Part shown: piece after piece, positions 6,683 to 9,869 of the stretch | Layout of the letters: each line of letters begins with the position of its first letter | Numbering within the stretch: position 1 is the first letter of the stretch | Assembly: GCA_018812385.1 (NCBI GenBank) | Contig: JAHJDU010000524.1 | Coordinates: 1 to 9,869, forward strand | Length of the DNA stretch: 9,869 nucleotides | Direction of reading: 5' to 3' | Source: Pseudomonadota bacterium | Lineage (GTDB): Bacteria > Desulfobacterota > Desulfobacteria > Desulfobacterales > Desulfobacteraceae | Translations under genes and position numbers: made by a program | Notes under the pieces: generated by a model | Database searches by the model: none | The model's input: the letters and a program-made list of their open reading frames with translations, nothing else | What the model was told of the DNA's origin: nothing

Positions 6683-8293
6683 ATGAGTGAATTTAAATAT
6701 GAGACCATGTTTCCTTTGGGAGAAGATAGCACTTCCTATCGTCTTCTTACCAAAGAACATGTCAGGGTAAGAGAGTTTGAGGGAAAAGAGGTTCTCATGG
6801 TGGAGCCGCAGGCTATAACCCTGCTTTCAAACCAGGCATTTAAAGATGTGGCCCATCTTTACAGGTCAGAACATATTGAAAAATTAAAAAATATTATTTA
6901 TGACCCGGAAAGCAGCGACAATGATCGGTATGTGGCCCTGGAACTTTTGAAAAATGCTGTTATTGCTTCAGACAGGGTCTATCCCATGTGCCAGGACACT
7001 GGAACTGCCATTGTAATGGCTAAAAAAGGTCAGCAGGTCTGGACCTGGTCAGATGATGAAGAAGAGTTGTCAAAAGGGGTTTTCCAGGCATATACAGAAA
7101 ATTATTTAAGGTATTCCCAGAATGCTGCTCTTACCATGTACAAGGAAATGAATACCAAAACAAATTTACCGGCCCAGATTGATATTGCCTCTGTTCAGGG
7201 AGATGCATACAAGTTCCTGTTCATGGCCAAAGGAGGGGGATCTGCCAATAAAACAGCTCTTTTCCAGATGACAAAAGCAGTATTGAACACAGAAGAAACC
7301 CTGATTAATTTCATGGTGGAAAAAATGAAAGGCCTTGGAACAGCGGCCTGTCCACCATATTATATTGCCTTTGTCATCGGCGGAACTTCTGCAGAACTTA
7401 ATTTAAAGGCTGTGAAACTTGCTTCGGCCAGATACCTGGATTCTTTGCCCACCCAGGGCAGTGAGACAGCCCATGCCTTCAGGGATATTGACCTTGAAGA
7501 AAAAGTACTGGTCAAATCCCAGGAACTTGGACTGGGTGCCCAGTTTGGCGGCAAACATTTTGCCCTGGATATCAGGGTGATCTGGCTACCACGTCATGGA
7601 GCCTCCTGTCCCATTGGTATCGGGGTTTCCTGTTCTGCCGACCGTCAGATAAAGGGTAAAATTACAAGGGAAGGGATTTTTCTGGAACAATTGGAAGAAA
7701 ACCCAGCCCAATACCTGCCAAAACAAGAACCTGAAATGAAAGCACCTGTCCAGATCGATCTGAACAGGCCCATGGACGAGATTCGGGCTGAGCTTTCCAA
7801 ACATCCTGTTTCCACAAGATTGTCCCTGACCGGTAAAATAATCGTGGCAAGGGATATTGCCCATGCAAAATTCATGGAAGGCTTTGAAGCAGGCAAGGGC
7901 CTGCCCGAATATCTGAAAAACCATATTATTTATTATGCCGGTCCTGCTAAAACACCGGATGGTGAAGCCTCGGGAGCATTTGGCCCTACCACTGCCGGAA
8001 GAATGGACCCCTATGTGCCCATCTTCCAGAAAGAGGGAGCTTCCATGATCATGCTGGCAAAAGGGAACAGAAGCAAGCAAGTGACGGATGCCTGTAGGGA
8101 ACACGGCGGATTTTACCTGGGTTCCCCGGGCGGTCCTGCTGCCCGCCTTGGAAAAGATTTTATCAAGAAGGTCGAGCTGGTGGAATATGAGGAGCTTGGC
8201 ATGGAAGCTGTCTATATGATTACCGTTGAAAATTTCCCAGCCTTTATCATTGTTGACGATAAAGGTAATGATTTTTACTCAGACCTTTTGTAA
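6683..8293 (+). CDS. fumA: Class I iron-sulfur fumarate hydratase (single-chain, FumA/FumB type)
   Basis: Reversible hydration of fumarate to (S)-malate by an oxygen-sensitive [4Fe-4S] hydro-lyase in the cytoplasm. Its 536 residues are close to E. coli FumA (548), and the sequence is clearly colinear with it. The three cluster cysteines are C103 in MCQDTGTA, C223 in GTAACPPY and C309 in HGASCPIG. Other signatures are KGGGSANKT (183-191), SCSADR (316-321), VSTRLSLTGKIIVARDIAHA (376-395, the start of the beta part), GPTTAGRMD (434-442), KGNRS (460-464) and HGGFYLGS (474-481). Alpha (about 1-345) and beta (about 358-536) regions are fused in one chain, unlike the split two-gene form common in many anaerobes and archaea. 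The ATG at 6683 follows GTGAGGT (6670-6676) by 6 bases. It is placed right after the enzyme that makes fumarate. Tartrate dehydratase is a related alternative, but the match to FumA is too close. Confidence 0.96.
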   Translation: MSEFKYETMFPLGEDSTSYRLLTKEHVRVREFEGKEVLMVEPQAITLLSNQAFKDVAHLYRSEHIEKLKNIIYDPESSDNDRYVALELLKNAVIASDRVYPMCQDTGTAIVMAKKGQQVWTWSDDEEELSKGVFQAYTENYLRYSQNAALTMYKEMNTKTNLPAQIDIASVQGDAYKFLFMAKGGGSANKTALFQMTKAVLNTEETLINFMVEKMKGLGTAACPPYYIAFVIGGTSAELNLKAVKLASARYLDSLPTQGSETAHAFRDIDLEEKVLVKSQELGLGAQFGGKHFALDIRVIWLPRHGASCPIGIGVSCSADRQIKGKITREGIFLEQLEENPAQYLPKQEPEMKAPVQIDLNRPMDEIRAELSKHPVSTRLSLTGKIIVARDIAHAKFMEGFEAGKGLPEYLKNHIIYYAGPAKTPDGEASGAFGPTTAGRMDPYVPIFQKEGASMIMLAKGNRSKQVTDACREHGGFYLGSPGGPAARLGKDFIKKVELVEYEELGMEAVYMITVENFPAFIIVDDKGNDFYSDLL

Positions 8294-8447
8294 TTAGCCT
8301 TATTTTAAATTTTAATGCCCTGGCGGATAGATTTAATTTTTGCTGGGGTAAGTTTAAATTATTTTTGTGAGGCAAACCTGAGGTGAGAACAACAATATAT
8401 GAAAAATCCAAGTTTATATTAACTGAACGCTAATAAAATGAGTGCAA

Positions 8448-8453
8448 AAGGAG
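8448..8453 (+). promoter_or_regulatory. Ribosome binding site selecting the ATG at 8465
   Basis: AAGGAG lies 11 bases before the ATG at 8465, slightly long but usable. The upstream in-frame ATG at 8438 has no purine-rich site before it, and starting there would place this site inside the coding sequence. Confidence 0.6.
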
Positions 8454-8464
8454 AAATAATAATT

Positions 8465-9013
8465 ATGAGCAATAAAAAGTATAGTCTTTACAGTGGGGGA
8501 CTTAAAGGTGCAGAAGAAACCTTTGGCGAATGCGCAGAAAAATATGGCATCAATGAAATAAATTTTTCATTTGAAGGGCATACCTGTTCGAGGGAGAAGA
8601 ACATTACCATGCTTAGCGATGCAGATCTGAAAAAAGGCAACATCAGTATGGAGATAGTCTCTGCACGAATGGGCAGGAGATATGCACAGGCCGATAAGAT
8701 CAGAAAAGTTTTTCAGACCATTTTTCATATGGTCAATAAGGGGTATCAGGTATTTGCAATAGGTTGGATTCAGCCTGATCAAACGGTTAAGGGTGGAACT
8801 GGCTGGGGTGTTGAACTTGCCAAATTTTTTAACAGGCCGGTAAGTGTTTTTGATCAGGCTGATAATAAGTGGTATACATGGGAAAAAAATGAATGGAAGG
8901 AAGGGGAACCTGCAATTTCACATGAGACTTTTTGTGGAACCGGCACCAGAAATCTTTCCGATGAAGGTAAAAAAGCGATTGGAGATCTTTTCAGCCGTTC
9001 ATTTGCAGTATAA
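8465..9013 (+). CDS. Uncharacterised SLOG/Rossmann-like protein
   Basis: Predicted 182-residue soluble protein; no signal peptide or membrane segment is visible. I do not recognise a named gene. The layout recalls the SLOG superfamily (YpsA/YspA, LOG and DprA relatives), which binds nucleotides or nucleotide-derived ligands: an N-terminal glycine-rich SGGLKGAEETFGECAEKYG (10-28) like the SGGxxGAD motif, a strand ending VFAIG (96-100), a second glycine-rich loop KGGTGWGVELAK (109-120) where SLOG proteins carry PGGxGT, a strand RPVSVFD (124-130), and a closing GTGTRNL (158-164). The enzymatic role is unknown. It sits between two unrelated fumarases with its own 171-base leader after fumA, so a TCA-cycle role is only guilt by association. 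Start chosen at 8465 because AAGGAG precedes it; 8438 would add nine residues. The gene itself is convincing (clean ending, conserved-looking motifs); the fold assignment is tentative. Confidence 0.6.
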   Translation: MSNKKYSLYSGGLKGAEETFGECAEKYGINEINFSFEGHTCSREKNITMLSDADLKKGNISMEIVSARMGRRYAQADKIRKVFQTIFHMVNKGYQVFAIGWIQPDQTVKGGTGWGVELAKFFNRPVSVFDQADNKWYTWEKNEWKEGEPAISHETFCGTGTRNLSDEGKKAIGDLFSRSFAV

Positions 9014-9054
9014 ATATCTCATATAAATAGTGCCTGACCGCTTTATAAGGCAAT

Positions 9055-9074
9055 ACAAAAGTGTGACCTTTTGT
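9055..9074 (+). other. Small hairpin in the leader of fumC
   Basis: ACAAAAG (9055-9061) and CTTTTGT (9068-9074) are perfect complements around a 6-base loop, 32 bases before the fumC start. The stem is short and A-T rich, with no T run after it. It could be chance, a weak regulatory hairpin, or part of a protein-binding site (TGTGA is in the loop). Nothing more can be said from one copy. Confidence 0.25.
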
Positions 9075-9106
9075 GCATCCATAACAGATAATATCTGGAG
9101 ATTTTC

Positions 9107-9869
9107 ATGAAGACAAGAATAGAAACAGATACCATGGGTGAGATTCATGTCCCTTTGGATAAATACTGGGGTGCACAGACCCAGAGGTCTTTAGATTACT
9201 TTAAAATAGGAAACCAAAGGATGCCTTTGGAAATCATCAGGGCCTTTGGGATATTGAAAAAAGCGGCAGCCGTTGTGAATCATGACCTTGGCGTGTTGCC
9301 CCGGGGGAAAAAAGATATCATTAGTCAGGTCTGTGATGAAATTATTGCCGGCATCCTTGATGACCATTTCCCACTTCTTGTCTGGCAGACGGGATCTGGT
9401 ACCCAGTCCAACATGAATGTAAATGAAGTCATTGCCAACAGGGCTCATGTTCTGCTTGGCAATGAGCTTGGAAAGGGAAAGCGCCTTGTTCATCCCAATG
9501 ATGATGTAAATAAATCCCAGTCTTCAAATGATACTTTTCCAACAGCCATGAATATGGCGGCCAGCAGTATTATAACAGACCATACCATTCCTGGCTTAAA
9601 GGGATTGAAGACGTCTTTGGACAAAAAAGCCAGTGACTGGAATAAAATTGTAAAAATTGGCCGTACACACCTGATGGATGCAATCCCTCTGACACTGGGG
9701 CAGGAATTTTCAGGATATGCATCCATGCTGGATTATGGCATTAAGGCATTGCAGCTGACATTGCCCCATCTGTCCGAGCTTGCACTGGGGGGAACGGCTG
9801 TTGGAACAGGTCTGAATGCACCCTGCGGGTATGACAAAAAGGTGGCCCAGGCCATTTCTGACCTGACAG
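9107..9869 (+). CDS. fumC: Class II fumarate hydratase (3' truncated by window edge)
   Basis: N-terminal 254 residues of a homotetrameric, iron-independent fumarase of the aspartase/fumarase superfamily, about 55% of the usual length of about 465; the frame is still open at the last base. It begins MKTRIETDTMGEIHVPLDKYWGAQTQRS, the class II N-terminus. Seen: WQTGSGTQSNMN (93-104), the B-site HPNDDVNKSQSSND (129-142), and GRTHLMDAIPLTLGQE with catalytic-site H188 at the same number as in E. coli FumC; then LGGTAVGTGLN. The GSSxMPxKxN signature with the catalytic serine lies beyond the window. The ATG at 9107 has TGGAG (9096-9100) 6 bases upstream. Aspartase is excluded less firmly because the last third is missing, but the N-terminal match is to fumarase. 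It is the second fumarase of the window, not homologous to the class I enzyme at 6683. Confidence 0.95.
   Translation, partial: MKTRIETDTMGEIHVPLDKYWGAQTQRSLDYFKIGNQRMPLEIIRAFGILKKAAAVVNHDLGVLPRGKKDIISQVCDEIIAGILDDHFPLLVWQTGSGTQSNMNVNEVIANRAHVLLGNELGKGKRLVHPNDDVNKSQSSNDTFPTAMNMAASSIITDHTIPGLKGLKTSLDKKASDWNKIVKIGRTHLMDAIPLTLGQEFSGYASMLDYGIKALQLTLPHLSELALGGTAVGTGLNAPCGYDKKVAQAISDLT

Noticed and set aside
8301..8367. A-T rich imperfect inverted repeat after fumA as an intrinsic terminator
   Set aside because: The pairing is mostly A-T with mismatches and the GC core (GCCC/GGGG) is out of register; a TTTTT run follows (8362-8366) but the stem is too weak to call.
8438..8464. Upstream ATG at 8438 as the start of the SLOG-like protein
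   Set aside because: It has no ribosome binding site, and the AAGGAG at 8448-8453 fits the ATG at 8465 better.
9061..9079. CRP/FNR-like site before fumC (TGTGA half-site)
   Set aside because: Only one half matches TGTGA; the other half is far from TCACA, so a single-copy match is not evidence.
1..9869. tRNA, rRNA, CRISPR arrays, transposase genes, toxin-antitoxin or phage genes
   Set aside because: I saw no cloverleaf, regularly spaced long repeats, transposase motifs or defence-type genes; almost the whole window is accounted for by metabolic genes and short spacers.

Overview
The window is a single-direction (+ strand) block of central-carbon genes. In order they are: the 3' part of a MeaB/ArgK-type GTPase (chaperone of methylmalonyl-CoA mutase), sucC, sucD, a three-gene succinate dehydrogenase/fumarate reductase operon in the order C-A-B, a class I iron-sulfur fumarase, an unassigned 182-residue protein with a SLOG/Rossmann-like look, and the 5' part of a class II fumarase. 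Together they form the chain (methylmalonyl-CoA) -> succinyl-CoA -> succinate -> fumarate -> malate, with ATP formed at the SucCD step and quinone chemistry at the Sdh/Frd step.

The organism is most likely an anaerobic, menaquinone-using bacterium, probably a complete-oxidizing sulfate reducer of the Desulfobacteraceae type (Desulfobacter, Desulfobacula, Desulfobacterium). This is inference. It rests on the diheme cytochrome b and flavoprotein, which align almost residue for residue with the Wolinella succinogenes fumarate reductase as I remember it, on the clustering of oxidative TCA/propionate-pathway genes, and on the oxygen-sensitive class I fumarase. No 16S or other phylogenetic marker is present, so the genus is not determined.

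Layout: 2-652 meaB (5' truncated by the window edge); 653-840 spacer with a heptamer-based inverted repeat; 841-2880 sucCD, tightly spaced; 2881-2928 spacer carrying a perfect 10-bp palindrome; 2929-6515 sdh/frdCAB, with A and B overlapping by one base; 6516-6639 a 124-bp imperfect palindrome filling most of the gap before the fumarase; 6683-8293 fumA; 8465-9013 the unassigned protein; 9107-9869 fumC, truncated by the window edge.

The coding content is mostly well-understood metabolism and I do not see a clear new multi-gene system. The points worth a second look are the three intergenic palindromes of different types, the SLOG-like protein between two non-homologous fumarases, the extra charged tail on the cytochrome b subunit, and the presence of both proton-pathway glutamates of the Wolinella-type fumarate reductase in a gene set arranged for succinate oxidation.
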